Source: Lophius americanus (Eukaryota; Chordata; Actinopteri; Lophiiformes; Lophiidae). From it: 64,000 bases of DNA. A model generated the notes under the pieces. That model did not search any database. It had not been told where the DNA came from and worked only from the letters and a program-made list of their open reading frames with translations. A program made the translations under genes and the position numbers. The stretch lies in the NCBI GenBank assembly GCA_037951165.1, contig JBBDHG010000008.1:11441501-11505500 (forward strand), given 5' to 3'. Below, piece by piece: positions 24,822 to 36,149 of the stretch; within the stretch, counting starts at the first letter, position 1; each line of letters opens with the position of its first letter.

Positions 24822-25445
24822 CTAGTCGTATAGCTGAAAATGTTCCGCTTGTGAATTAAATCTAAACATCAGACAGTCTGCCAACAGCTCAGAAGAACAG
24901 ATATGGAAAATAAAAATGGCAAACATCATGATGAGAAAGAAAAACACAAGATGGACGTTCAGTTTGGTAAAACTGTGGTTTGGATGAAAATGTATGATCT
25001 GAAAGAGGAAATGATACATCGCTCTTTCTCTCTTCCTTGGCTCCCTGTCTGCTTGGCTGTCTTCATGGGGGCAGAGATGGAGGTGAAGCTGAGTTTTCAG
25101 AACCTCGTTTCTGCATAATTTGCTCCACAACAGAATTAAAAGCCATGGACCCTGGGTGGTAAATATATTTGCTGCTGTGCTGCTGATTTCACGGTGCACC
25201 AGCCAAGGGGGCACCGGCTGCTGAGTAGTTTCTAAGCGTTGACATGAGATGTGAAGGAAAGCCATAAAAGTAACAATCATCACGTCTGATTTGTTAAAAC
25301 AAATCAGACATGATGGTGCTGAATATGCAGAAGATGAATATTGTATATCTGAAATATCTGAAAGCTGGGGATATATCTTGTGGAAAAGTGCGAAGCTTCC
25401 TCTCTGATACCTGCTATGGTGGATTTCAATCTCCACCACCATCAC
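24822..25445 (-). CDS. 207-codon open frame, hypothetical, probably not a gene
   Basis: This is the longest open frame in the window. The predicted protein is rich in His, Ser, Phe and Ile. It has a hydrophobic stretch near residues 165-185 (FFFLIMMFAIFIFHI), which would be a possible membrane segment. There is no recognised domain, no repeat-family match, no splice context and no CpG-rich promoter nearby. A 17-bp inverted repeat (25276-25317) lies within it. At this base composition one frame of about this length is unusual but not impossible by chance. I list it only because of its length. Confidence 0.12.
   Translation of the reverse strand: MMVVEIEIHHSRYQRGSFALFHKIYPQLSDISDIQYSSSAYSAPSCLICFNKSDVMIVTFMAFLHISCQRLETTQQPVPPWLVHREISSTAANIFTTQGPWLLILLWSKLCRNEVLKTQLHLHLCPHEDSQADREPRKRERAMYHFLFQIIHFHPNHSFTKLNVHLVFFFLIMMFAIFIFHICSSELLADCLMFRFNSQAEHFQLYD
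25276..25317. repeat. Near-perfect inverted repeat
   Basis: ATCACGTCTGATTTGTT (25279-25295), two bases, then AACAAATCAGACATGAT (25298-25314). There is one mismatch, and pairing extends about three bases further out. It could form a long hairpin. Confidence 0.85.
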
Positions 25446-27554
25446 CTATCCATTTCTGGTGTGACGGGCCTGTGAAATGCATTGCGGTTTGTATTTCTGG
25501 AAGACTGCAGTAAGTCGAAACCAGGTGGTACACGTCTTAATGCTACGTGGCTCGTCGTGAACATTCCAGCGCAGGTCATCGCCCAAAATCATCAGTCAGG
25601 CAACGGAACTGCTCAAACTGAAGGCAATTCTTTATAAAGGAGGAAAGTGACGTACATTAACTTATGTTTTTGTTTAAGCCATCCTGACTGGTGCGCAGAT
25701 ATGGGGCAAATCAAAATCTGTAACCATGTTTGATGAATGATGAATGATTGTTTAATCTGGTCGATGGCTCCTCCCGACCAGATCCACAATAAGGGACTTC
25801 AACTTGCATCCCTCTCGCTATTTGTGTCTGACAGCAGGACCAGTAGGGTAGTCTTTCCACTTGCCTCTGCAAGTGGAAACTTCAGTTCATGCAAAGATAA
25901 GAGGGGGGGGGTAGGACAGGGAGAGGCGGGACGGGGTCTGCAGCTGGTAGACATTAGCAGCACCAGTCATCCTCACTGGAAAAGAAATAGACGAGGAAGA
26001 AAAAGACGAAACAAGAAAACTTCCAGATATCCTCAGATGTTATTTATTAAGAGAGGAGAAGCTCCCCCCCTCACTGCTCATTATTGGATGTACTTGCCTG
26101 GAGACTGAACCGTGCTGGTTTCGGTCCTGTTTATGATGTCCTCTGACTCAATAAAGGTTTGACAAATGCTTTCCATCATTATCGCTGTTTCATCACGGTA
26201 ATTATGTCGTGGTTGAATCTGATCAGAGCCTGAGGAGTTGGATTAGAGAGGCTCGTAGAAATCATAAACTGTTTACAGAAACTACATTTAAAAAAAATAG
26301 CTATTTGTGAGAGGTTACACCTCGGGGAGTTGCCTGTTCAGTCTCCTTTAACCCAGTTTTGACATAGACCAATGCACCATGTGCTGCTGTGTTTTGACAG
26401 AGGGCTATGTTATTATCGGCTTCTATTTGTTGCTTATCTTTAGGACAATCAAAAATAAGTAGGAGAAAGTTTGGAAACAGAGTGGAAGCATTGGGCTTGA
26501 GAAACGAAACAACTCATTACTTTAAATGCAGATCCAAGATTTCTTTTAACCTTTCGTTAATATTGCAAGAATTTTATTTTTTTTAAATAAAATTGTCTAA
26601 TTTGTCTGTACATATTATTAAAAAATCACATATTTAGAATGTTGATATGTTAAGCCGGGCTTCTGTTGTATGATTTGAACCCGATTCATGCCTGGTAATG
26701 AGCCCCGGGACAAACCCTCTATGGCAACATGAAACGTTGTGTGGATAATGAATAATAAGTAGGGAGAGTAACTAGGAGAAGTAAAAAGTGCAGTTTATGG
26801 CCGGTAGCTACTGTACAGCAAGTAGGGATACGAAAGATTCAAAGCGGTCAGAACAGTGTTAGCTAACAGTGCTAGCTATGCAGTCAAACGTAGCTCTCTT
26901 ACCTCCAAATGTCTCTTTTAAATGGACCAGCCATACTGTCCACTTCCTCCTAGACACCTAAGAGTCCAAACACACGCTGGATGTTTTGGCAAACAGGACC
27001 TCAAAAAATAATAAAGACAGCTAGTTTCTGTTCATTAGCATGTGGCTAACAAACAAAGTATTTTTTTGCCTTGGAGCTTTCAAACTAAACCTTATTGAGA
27101 ATCGTAAATCGTGACAATGGGCTGCAGGAGCCGACGTGTCGTATAGTGTGAGCACTCATATTGTGCATGAAGAACAGGCCGTACAATGTGAAGACAGAAA
27201 TCTTGAGCTTTCACAATTGTTTGATTCGTACAGTCTGAGTTTAAATCTAGCATCCACTACTCTAAAGTCATTCAGTGTAAGTCTGGCTTTACATTGTACG
27301 AAACAGGCATGAAATTCTCATTTCACTGATGAAAAATGTTATCTATGTTAATGATTATCTTGAAACAAGAAATCCACTTATCAACAATAAAAAAACAAAA
27401 GGCTTAAACAATTCCATGAATATGTTGATGTCTATCTGCAGTGATGTGCTCAGAAAACCCTCATTTGGGACAGATTCCAGTCACAGATTGAGCCAAAGTC
27501 CAACTTATACTGTAGTACTTGGTTGTTGTGTTTGGAGAGACTGGTTATAATGTA
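25446..27554. other. Unannotated stretch, no gene seen
   Basis: A 123-codon plus-strand frame at 25737-26108 ends in a Lys/Arg-rich stretch (KRNRRGRKRRNKK) from purine-rich DNA. It is otherwise unrecognised and unsupported. Confidence 0.45.
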
Positions 27555-27745
27555 ATGGACATTTGAGATCATCTCCAGAAACTGAGACCAACTCGTAACC
27601 ATGAATATGGAAAATATATAAATGTAAAAAATCCCTAAATAGCAAGAGGCTCTGCTTCAGCACCCGTTTGTTTCGGAAAAAACAGCTTCTGAGTTATGCT
27701 TCGGAAATTTAACGTGACAGACTGAAGTCACGGACGGAATTCATT
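27555..27745 (+). repeat. Old interspersed repeat related to 21120-21385
   Basis: Contains ACCAACTCGTAACCATGAAT, AAAAATCCCTAAATAGCAAG, GAGTTATGCTTCGGAAATTT and GTGACAGACTGAAGTCACGG, colinear with the earlier copy. Confidence 0.4.
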
Positions 27746-27994
27746 CCTACATCCCCCCTCCTCACTTTGTTTGTGTTGAAGGGAAAATAATAAATCACCA
27801 AGCTAAATCCCTTTTATTTACTTTTCTTTCATAGGAGCTACTCTGACATTTGGGATTGTTCAGCCTTAGCAGAGACATTAGCTCCATTGAGTGCTTTTCT
27901 GTCTTTTCCTAGAGTTTTAATGGCAGACGCTACTCGCTCCATTTTGATGTTTTCCCAAATGGAGCACAAACTGCTCAACTAATGTTCTTAGAAC

Positions 27995-28960
27995 TTAGTT
28001 TGCTAATTTTCAGGATTTTATATATATTGTCAGAATATATCACTCTTTCCTCTGCCTGCCCCCTGTGGTCCCAGGAGGGTACAGGCTGGCTGGGGGGTCA
28101 TCTGGCAGATTCATTAGGGGGGTTGCTTGCCAGGGAATGGGGCTTCAGTAAGTGTCTGGTGGTGCCGTCGATATGCCTGTGGCCTGGTCTCTTGTTTCTG
28201 GGTGTGGTGGGTGAGGGGCCGGGTTGGGGGCGTTTAGGTGGAGGAGGGGAGGTGGGGCAATGTTGGCATGGGCGGTATATCAATCAAGGGTCCTGTGGGG
28301 GTCGTTGTTGGCCTGTCCATCGTCTGGGCGCTGCGTGGCTGGCCTCGGTCAGGAGTACGACCTGTATCTGTAATGGACCCCCTCTTCCTGTCTGGATGTT
28401 TGGTGGATCCCCTTGCGTGGTGACGTGCCCCCGGTGGAGTGCCTGTGTGCTCCGATGGACCTGGTCGGGCTACTTTCTCGCCTCTGAGACTGTTGTGTCT
28501 GTGCTGTTGCGGGCTCTGAGTCCCGGTTGCTCTTGCAACTTTGAGGATTGACCTGACTATCTGGCTTACTGTTAAACTCTGGAGGGGGTCCTTTGCACTG
28601 ATGGTGGTTGGGTTACAAGATCCTGGCCAAACACACTAGCATCTACTACGACCCGATCAAACTATTGATTGGGGCCGTCAGTAGCTGCTGTGCCAATGTT
28701 TGAAGTACACATCAACACTCTGTGTTCAGTTCTCGGGACTCAATGCTCTGGGCTGGCCGGGGGTGCATGAAATACAAACCGCTACTCTGCTCATATTTTC
28801 ATCGTAAATTAACAAGTTTTATCTTTATTTGTCACATAAGGTGTATCACGCCCTCTTTGAGTAAAAATATTTATCGGCTCCATGTAAATTTAATAAACTT
28901 TCAAAGAGGTGCTGGTGCAGATCAAACACACACTCACACGCACAATAAATGATAATTATC
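27995..28960 (+). repeat. GC-rich island, probably part of an unclassified transposable element
   Basis: From about 28050 to 28560 the plus strand is strongly G- and T-rich, with runs such as GGTGGAGGAGGGGAGGTGGG, against AT-rich flanks. It is followed by less biased sequence ending in CACACACTCACACGCACAAT near 28945. It includes AATAAA-type signals near 28890 and 28943. A 189-codon frame at 27982-28551 is Gly/Trp/Cys-rich and reads like translated G-rich DNA, not a protein. The composition resembles the 5' regions of some fish retrotransposons, but I cannot name the family. Confidence 0.4.
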
Positions 28961-29711
28961 TGTAGCAAGATCAAACTTCATTCATTTTAAGAAAGGTTTT
29001 AACCAAATCTTGGCACAAAACATAAGTTTACTGCAGAGAGATTAAAGAAAAAGTCAAAAATATCACCAAGATATTAAAACATGTAAAACTTAAGTCATAA
29101 TCTGTACTATTCTGAATTGAACACATTGTTTGTATTTTTTCCAGTGGTGAAGATAGAGTGATCCATCATTCTTCTTTCTTATCTTCCCCCCTACTGATCT
29201 CTGTGAGAACTGCACATGTAAGCTGGTTATGTCACTGTAGTCAACTTTTCATATCTTTTACTTCGGTCTCTCTTTAAGACTTAAGGTTTGGTGAATGATG
29301 CCGGAGTGCTGCGTGAACGGAAACAGATGGAAATACAGTCATTCATCAAAGTCCTTAACTTCAACGTGTATCCTATAGCATCGTACCAAAAACTAAAGTT
29401 TTACGATTAAATACAATTTTTCTACTTGCTGAAATGTTGACTTCACAGCTGGTCAGGGCTACGAATGAAAAGCTTCGTAGCCAGTTGCGACCTTTCATTC
29501 TGCAGACCAAAGTCAGATATCAGTGTGTCTGTTGTCCAGTGTGACAGGGGAACATGATGTCATAAATAAGACAATATAAGCACACAAGTATCTGACCACA
29601 TGATAAAAATGTGGTGACAGGCAAAAGTGAGTGAAATAGGAGTACGGAAATTCTTATCAGATAAACACTTGTGTTTATTCTACAATCAGCATTCATATCT
29701 ATCTGTGTATC
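28961..29711. other. Unannotated stretch, no gene seen
   Basis: AT-rich sequence between the GC-rich island and the Tc1-like element. Confidence 0.5.
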
Positions 29712-29919
29712 TATGGGGCGGTGAAAAAGTACTGACTCCCTCCGGTTTTCTTCTATTCCTCTAATTATAAATTTTGGTAGATACTCATGTTTAACATAAG
29801 TGAGGCAACCAGCGTTGAAACAAGTTTTACATGATAATTGGTAATAATTGATAATTGAATAATTGATAATTGATTGATGCTAACTGGGCCTTTAAGAAAT
29901 TATATACCACCTGAACTAA

Positions 29920-30412
29920 ATCAAAACCAGGGCTACACTTTCTTCCCCGACAGAAAGAGTATATCACCGTAAAGTCCCATATCCTCTGCATTGTACAAAT
30001 AATCCCCAAGATTGAATTCCTCAAAATAAATGTTATAGTGTTTTTTGTTTAATAACAAAAAAAACTCCCCATAGTGAGTAAAATCTGAACTATTTAAGTA
30101 AAATATGATATTATGTAGCTCTCCTAGAATTGAATCTCAGAAGCGTTCTTAGAGCCATATTTGGACTAAATCGGATCAACAGTTGGAAAACTTATGGCTC
30201 GAAAACTTGGAGATAATGCTCCCGCTAGTGTTAGATGTATACAACCGACTTTTCCCTAAATCAGTCCAGTTCTTTCGCGCACTACGGTCTATCTGGGTAT
30301 TAAATCCAAAAATGATCTATGAAATAGTCTTTGAAATATCACGTAAACACGAAGGATCCACAGCGGCAGAAATGGCGGTGGCGATGATGATTCAATAATT
30401 TCCACGACTTTT
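29920..30412 (+). repeat. Family M dispersed repeat, copy B (inserted in a Tc1-like element)
   Basis: Starts near AGGGCTACACTTTCTTCC and carries CTGCATTGTACAAATAATCC, TTGAATTCCTCAAAATAAAT, AACTCCCCATAGTGAGTAAA and TTTGGACTAAATCGGATCAA. It then has CTCCCGCTAGTGTTAGATG and TTTCCCTAAATCAGTCCAG, and ends with GATGATGATTCAATAATTTCC. The 71-codon frame at 30183-30398 is not shared as an open frame by the other copies in this direction. Because it splits recognisable transposon sequence, its ends are bracketed to within some tens of bases. Confidence 0.75.
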
Positions 30413-30563
30413 TGTAGATTTTTTGTAGAAAACCTAAGTTAATAACTTTTTTCAGCTGGACAGCCAGACCTGATCGCTACCACCCCTGGTCAAGCAAATA
30501 ATCAATTATAAAGATCATTTTCAGAAGAAGGAAGTACGTTCATAGGTTTAACCGATGGCATAC

Positions 30564-31165
30564 TATGCCAACATTAAAAGAAAGGAAGAAGGGGGTTAAA
30601 ATACATCGGAGCTTTATGAAGATATTTCTATGGCTGTTTGTCGCCACAATTCCAGACACGTTATCTACAAATTGAGAAGGACTGGATCCATTACAGAAGT
30701 GGCTGACCTTCATAAATGTTTTCAAGTGCATGGCAAGTGTAGGAAGGGTAATAAAAGAGTCAAAGAAAGTTCCTGAGAAACTGCAGGTGTCAGTTAAGGT
30801 CAGAGTTCATGGCTACACTATTCCGAAAGCACTGGAAAAACTTGATATGCATAGCAGAATCGTGTGGCGAAAGCCACTGCATACTCAGTGTAACAAAGAT
30901 TCTGAATTTTTCCGTAGCACAACTTGATGACCCTAAGAGTTAAGGGGAGGATATTTTATGGAAAGAAGAGTCAAAGGTTGAATGTTTGGAAGACAAAGGT
31001 CCCATTAGACCTGATTGAAGGCCAGAACAACTCGCACAATTGGGGGACACATTGGCTCTGGCCCTAAATTGGGAAATTCGGAAGTTGAATGTCAGGTCAT
31101 CAGATTGTTAGAAAGCAGCTAGACCATAATCCCAAGCAGAATAGTAAATCTATCTCTGACTCAAA
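30564..31165 (+). pseudogene. Tc1-like transposase remnant
   Basis: The expected start ATG survives at 30564. The DNA-binding part is scattered over frames (SRHVIYKLRRTGSITE). In the next part, KVPEKLQVSVKVRVHGYTI and VWRKPL match the region between the DNA-binding and catalytic domains. The motif that should carry the first catalytic Asp (W-T-D-E-T-K-V-E) reads WKEESKVECL, so that Asp has become Glu. After a deleted region, LDHNPKQNSKS retains the second catalytic Asp region, followed by a stop near 31163. The C-terminal end with the third acidic residue is missing. A cut-and-paste transposase, clearly inactive here. Confidence 0.75.
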
Positions 31166-31170
31166 AGAAA

Positions 31171-33394
31171 TTAAATAGACATTTTTAGTTTGCTAACATG
31201 TATCTAGCTAAACTATTCATATCAAAAATCTTTGGAGTTCCATCTAATAATTTGACTTAGTGTGACTGGTTATGATGGTAAATATGAAAATATCATCTGT
31301 TCTCTCAACATCCCTAAGATGCTTGAGTAGTGAAAGGGAGCGTTGGCTCTCAATAGAAAATTGTGGTTTCACTGCTCAAATGTTTGAAAACATGTAATTA
31401 CACATGTATGAGTTATAGATTCTTCTAAAATGAGCAAAAACTCAATGTCAGCAGAGTAAATGTTAAAAATGAACAGAAAAAGACCACACGTGTTTTTCGG
31501 CATAAACATATATATTCCTGCTACAGTACATAAAACTCAAAATCAATTACACAAACATGTGCAGAGATAATACACGGAACAATTCAGGATTTTTTTTTTG
31601 TTTATGTAAAATCACGCAATGAATCTTTTAGGCAAATCAGTGGCAAATCCAGTAATTCCTCATGTGTCCATTCTCCCATTGCAGACAAGGCCGGTGGAAA
31701 CATCTGTCTGAACGTCTTCATTTAAAGGTTTCACCTCTGACTGTGAAAAGTGCGACAAAAGATTAACAGCCCTGATAATAATTCATTCCAATTTGCCTGG
31801 AAGTGAGCTTGTCAGCAGGTCTCCCTGCTCTCCGGTCCTCTGGAAAGCTCCATGTTTCCACAGTTCTTTCGACATGTGAGCTACGTATCATACTGGTTAT
31901 CCAGATGTACCCACAAGGCACTGGGAGAGGAAGTGTAACAGCCGCGCTCTGATGATGGGGAAGCGTGCGTGGGTGTGACTAAGCCCTGGTGTGGCAGCTC
32001 ATATACTGTGTAAAACTTTATAATGTTGTTCATAGTGGAACCACCGACTTCATTTCCTCACACACACTTGGAATTACTCATTAGATGTGGGAAAGGACCT
32101 GATGTGAAAAGCTGTTGTTAAGCAGTATTAAAGCGAGGCTGAAACAATGACTGCTGGTGTTGATCACTCGGGAATTGAGTTTCAGTCAGGAAAGCTTTCC
32201 TTCTTTAGTATATTTACTCAAGTACAATTATGAGGTACGTGGGCTTTGCACACTGGATATGTATCACAGTATCTGGACCCAACTGCATACTATGCTGGGA
32301 CATCACAAGGTTCCCATGCCTGGTATTTCTATTTTGTTTGGTTTATTATCATATTTTATGATATTTGCAAAATGTCAAAAACACAGAAAGGGGGAAATAT
32401 GATCCTGAATTTGCATCTGAGTCCAGACCCATTTGTCCTTAAAGGATAACTACGGGGAAACAGTGTTGTGACAAAAAATGTCAGTATTAAAATTTTCTAT
32501 ATTCACAAATGATCTGTTTGAATTCAGTGAGCAATCATGTTTTCAGTGTATAAATGGCGGGAGAAGATAATGTTTTTTTTTCTTTCTCATAATGGGGCCT
32601 GCAGAACTCTAGACTTTCCCCCTTGCGAGGCCCCCAAGACTGGTCCAATCAGTTGGGTGTTTTGCATATCTTATAAGCAAGAAGGGGGAGGAGCAAAACT
32701 AAATATTGTTCAAACATAAGCCCAATTTGTAAGCAAAACTGGGCTTCATACAAAGGCCATTCAAGGGCGCGGAAGGTTTTTGGTCTCTCTGCCGGCTTTG
32801 TGACAAAAGGGAGACTTTTTCCAGAGAGTGTCCCGCCTCTACTATCTCATAGTCAGCTGGGATAGGCCCCAGCACCACGGCGCCCCAGATCAGGATAAGA
32901 GTTTACAGAAAATGAATGAAAGGCCATTCCACCATTAAGAGAGGACCAGGCAAAGAGAAAGGCTGTGAGGGTATGCAACCTTTATTCCATGGGTAGTGAT
33001 GAGCTTACTGCCCTGGTGAGGAAACCAGAGTGTTTTTTTCATAATGAATTAGGTAAAGGACAGAGCTGTGTCAGGAACCTTCCATAGCATCTTCTGGCTT
33101 TGTGACACTTGTGTGTAAAGTTTCAAAAACAATAGACAACTTTTAAAGATATCTTACCAACTGATAAAACAAACATGGGTAATCACATTACAATACATAA
33201 TGTTGATACAGCTTATGAGAATCCATACAATAAATGAAATAACATTGATTGCACATAGTCATATGTTCCACGCTTACTAATTTGAAGGCTATCCTTCATG
33301 AATCTATATCTTCTGTTGGGTTTTAGAGTTTTAAATTAGGAACCAGAAGCAACACCAGCAGACAAGACGTGCCTGATATAGTTACAGATTAATT
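31171..33394. other. Unannotated stretch, no gene seen
   Basis: Mostly AT-rich. An acceptor-like CTCCCATTGCAG ends near 31684 and is followed by a short open stretch to a TAA, with no other exon evidence. A short repeat fragment lies at 32855-32925. Confidence 0.5.
32855..32925 (-). repeat. Widespread teleost interspersed repeat, 5' fragment on minus strand
   Basis: AGTCAGCTGGGATAGGCCCC, then CAGCACCACGGCG and CAGGATAAG with AATGAATGAA at the end. This is the reverse complement of the start of the repeat at 10385. Confidence 0.65.
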
Positions 33395-33722
33395 GGGTGA
33401 GAAGGGATGATTGGAGAGCCGGGGTTCTAATAGATTATCCTCTTTCACCCTTGGGCACCTGCTCAAGTGTGCAAGAGGACTCTATTATCCTCAACTTTCC
33501 AACATGCTCACTCACAATTGCCTGCTTCTTGGTCTGTGTTATAGTCCTATTCCTCCCAGATCTATCAGCCTCATCTTTCATCAGCCTCAGAGTCATCAGC
33601 CACCACCACCAGTATCTAAATTCCAAAAGGGGGTATTGCATTTTGCTACTCAGACCCTTGGATCCCAATCTAACCAAAGAGTCGCCAAATATCTTTTCTT
33701 CATTCTCAATCTTCTCTGATTG
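33395..33722 (+). repeat. CACCACCACCAGT repeat family, copy 2
   Basis: Shares CAGAGTCATCAGCCACC, ACCACCAGTATCTAAATTCC, AAAAGGGGGTATTGCAT and ATCTTTTCTTCATT..TCTTCTCTGAT with 42160-42605. The frames of about 100 codons over it (33397-33723 and 33411-33719) are not preserved in the other copy. It resembles an LTR or LTR-adjacent segment, but that is only inference. Confidence 0.55.
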
Positions 33723-33790
33723 AAATACAGCAGGTTGAGGTCAGGCGTGTGTGGCTCTACCCACAGCTACATATGGACACAGTGGAATAC

Positions 33791-33812
33791 AGAGAGAGAG
33801 AGAGAGAGAGAG
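33791..33812. repeat. (AG)n microsatellite
   Basis: Eleven AG units, with a GGAGGAACG end. Confidence 0.95.
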
Positions 33813-33814
33813 GA

Positions 33815-34740
33815 GGAACGATCCGGTTGTCACGGGTGAGCCTTTACATTTTGAGCTCTAAAGATCAGGACTTTTAAACATTATGCCTATTTGTAATTGA
33901 TTGATTTCATTAAAGGTGTGTCTGTTGTGCAGAAATTCCACTTCAGGGTAGGTGACTCCATAATTAAATGATTGCATGGAGAATATCCAGTTTTGTCAGC
34001 ACCTACTTAGCTGAGCCAGTCACTGAGGCATTAGTGACATCAGATCATCCTCTGGAAGCGTGCCATGCTTCCAACGTGGTGTCATAAATACCAAGCTGAT
34101 GTTGGGAATGATTAATTGCCCTGCAAGGGACTGCTCCACCTCGCTGCAGTATTTATGGGAAGACACATGTAGATAAATTCAACAACATACACATTATAAG
34201 GCCAACGAATGCCGTGGTTTGAGTTCCAGAGTTCGGTATATCAGCTGCCAAACTTTTAACCCTCATTCCATGGGTGGACTGAGGAGGGGTTGACATTTCA
34301 AGTAGCTTTCTGAAAAGTCTGGGGGATAAAACACATTTGGAAGTCTGATTTTTGACAGTAATTCAAGCAAAGTATGAGGAAGGTTTATGATTTCTGATGT
34401 CATTAGAGCAAGCTGCCTATTGAGAAAGAGAGTCCTTCAGCAAGACATGGAATCTTCAGGGAGAGGAAAATCCAACAGTTGAAATAAATCTATTTATTAT
34501 TGAACATTCAAGTTGGAATTGTTTTTTTTTTCTCCTCATACAGCAAGTTAGTATTATTTCATGTAGGTTCCAATGAAAGTTAAAGATGAATAGTTTTGAT
34601 AATGGAAAATAGAACAAATATATAAAAGGTAGAAAACTACATCAAACCGTCATCACAGACTATTTCTATCTAAAAACAGACACTTTTGATGAAGTTGTAT
34701 GTGTAGATATAGACATAGATAGAATTTTAATGATTGTAGG
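33815..34740. other. Unannotated stretch, no gene seen
   Basis: No supported feature. Confidence 0.5.
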
Positions 34741-35005
34741 AAAGGTGGGTTCTATATTTTTGACACTAAGGGGAGCTTTGTCTCCTAAGGTTTCTGGGCC
34801 ATAAGTTTCCGACCGTTGGTCCGATTTAGGCTACGTATGATGAATATGAATTGTCTCTGTGAGAACTATCTTTATGTGTCACATTTTAGAAAAATAGTTT
34901 ATATTTTACTCACCAGGGGTAGTTTGTAATGAAAAACCATGTGTTTTGACCATTACTTCACATTTAATTTGAGGAGTTATCTCAGGGGGATTACTTGTAC
35001 AACTC
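34741..35005 (-). repeat. Family M dispersed repeat, copy E (minus)
   Basis: The plus strand reads TTTTTGACACTAAGGGGAGC, CCGTTGGTCCGATTTAGGC, TATTTTACTCACCAGGGG, TTTAATTTGAGGAGTTATC and TCAGGGGGATTACTTGTAC. This is the family M boxes in reverse order. The copy directly abuts the 3' tail of the LINE fragment starting at 35009. Confidence 0.7.
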
Positions 35006-35008
35006 TAT

Positions 35009-35335
35009 TTTTTTTCACTTATCTGGGGTCGGTTTGCAGTGACAGGAGGCTAAAAATGGCATTCCAGGTGTCTCTTTCCTCAGCAACACTCTCCAGCTCA
35101 TCCTGGAGGATCCTGAGCAAATCCCAGCCCAAATTAGATATATAGTTCTTATTTCTGGGTTTACCCCATGTTTTCCAGTTTGACATACCTGAAAAACCTC
35201 CAAAGGGAGGCTACCTGAAAGCATCCGGATCAAATGCCTGAACCACCTCAACTGGCTCCTTTGACAGGAAGGAGCAGCGGCATCACCTCGAGCTCCCTTT
35301 GGAGGACCTTATCAGGCTGAGCCCAGCCGCTTTTT
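35009..35335 (-). mobile_element. 3' end of an abundant fish LINE (minus strand)
   Basis: Read in reverse, the frame at 35015-35251 gives RWFRHLIRM, LPLEVFQV and LIWAGICSGSSRMSWRVLL. These match the C-terminal LINE region usually read as R-x-x-GHL-x-RM, LPLEVF and LAWERLGIP-x-DELE. The plus strand shows CCTGAACCACCTCAACTGGC, TCCTTTGACAGGAAGGAGC, CAGCAACACTCTCCAGCTC and TTATCTGGGGTCGG, landmarks of this family. It is 5'-truncated, with several frameshifts, and inactive. A small plus-strand copy lies at 16262-16340. Confidence 0.8.
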
Positions 35336-35644
35336 CAAAAAGGGAAAGAAAAGAAATTGATATCCGAAAAGCACTCAAAAGCAAAAAAAAATTGTATACT
35401 AAATAACTGAGCCTGTTTCACCATGTAAGAGGTGGAACGTACTGATAAATGTGTTAAAATCTAGAGAGTAAAAGGTAATGATGTAAAAAGAAACACAATA
35501 CAATATATATTCTTGGAAAATGTACTCAAGTATAGTATAGAAGTATTTGTACTTTGTAACTTCGCACATCTTTGTATAACTTACATGTGGTTATTTTCTT
35601 TCCCTACTTTACTTTGTTTCTTTTGTGAAGCGTCCCTCCATTGT

Positions 35645-35900
35645 CTTGTTTGTTTATCCATGCAGAATCACAGTGGGCTGTCCCAGCTTGGCTAGACGAA
35701 GGGTACATCTTTGACAGGTCACCAGTCCATCACATCCCCAAGCATTTAACAGTCACCAATTCACCAATATTTCATGTTTATGGACTGTGGGAGGAAGCCG
35801 GAGTGCCCAGAGGGAACACATGCCAAAGGGAACATGCAAACTTCCCACAGAAAGGCCAAAGGCCAGGACTTAAGCCCAGGACCTTCATGCTGTGTGGCAA
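35645..35900 (+). repeat. Widespread teleost interspersed repeat, plus-strand copy
   Basis: Contains AGTGGGCTGTCCCAGC, GGTCACCAGTCCATCACATC, TTTATGGACTGTGGGAGG, AACATGCAAACTTCCCACAG and AAAGGCCAAAGGCC, in the family order. Confidence 0.7.
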
Positions 35901-36149
35901 CATTTCAGAACACCTCACCAAAATGCACGCAATACATTTGGCAGGTATCCCCTAAAATCAAATGAATCTCCTCGTGTGACCCTCGTCACAGGTTGAATAC
36001 GCTGAGAGCATATGTTCTCCACTAAATCTCTCAGATTGTTTCAGTTGTGTAACTGTCAGAGGACTGAAGACGTAAACCTATCCAGTGTTTCACAAGACAA
36101 GAAAGCGAAGACAAAGACATTCGTAACAAAATAAATACATTTAAGTAGC

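Larger units (their letters stand above)
29712..31170 (+). mobile_element. Degraded Tc1-like transposon interrupted by a family M copy
   Basis: The left end near 29715 reads GGTGAAAAAGTACTGACTCC, a terminal repeat typical of one fish Tc1-like family. The 5' UTR landmark CCACCTGAACTAAATC (near 29908) is followed by a family M insertion (about 29920-30440). The 5' UTR then resumes with CCAGACCTGATCGCTACC and CCTGGTCAAGCAAATAATC near 30465-30502. The transposase remnant runs from 30564 to about 31165. The right terminal repeat was not found, so the 3' end is lost. Confidence 0.75.

Noticed and set aside
27982..28551. 189-codon Gly/Trp/Cys-rich frame as a gene
   Set aside because: It reads like translated G-rich DNA. 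The opposite strand also has an open frame, and no family is recognised.
31685..31730. Terminal exon after CTCCCATTGCAG
   Set aside because: The open stretch is about a dozen codons, with no supporting structure.
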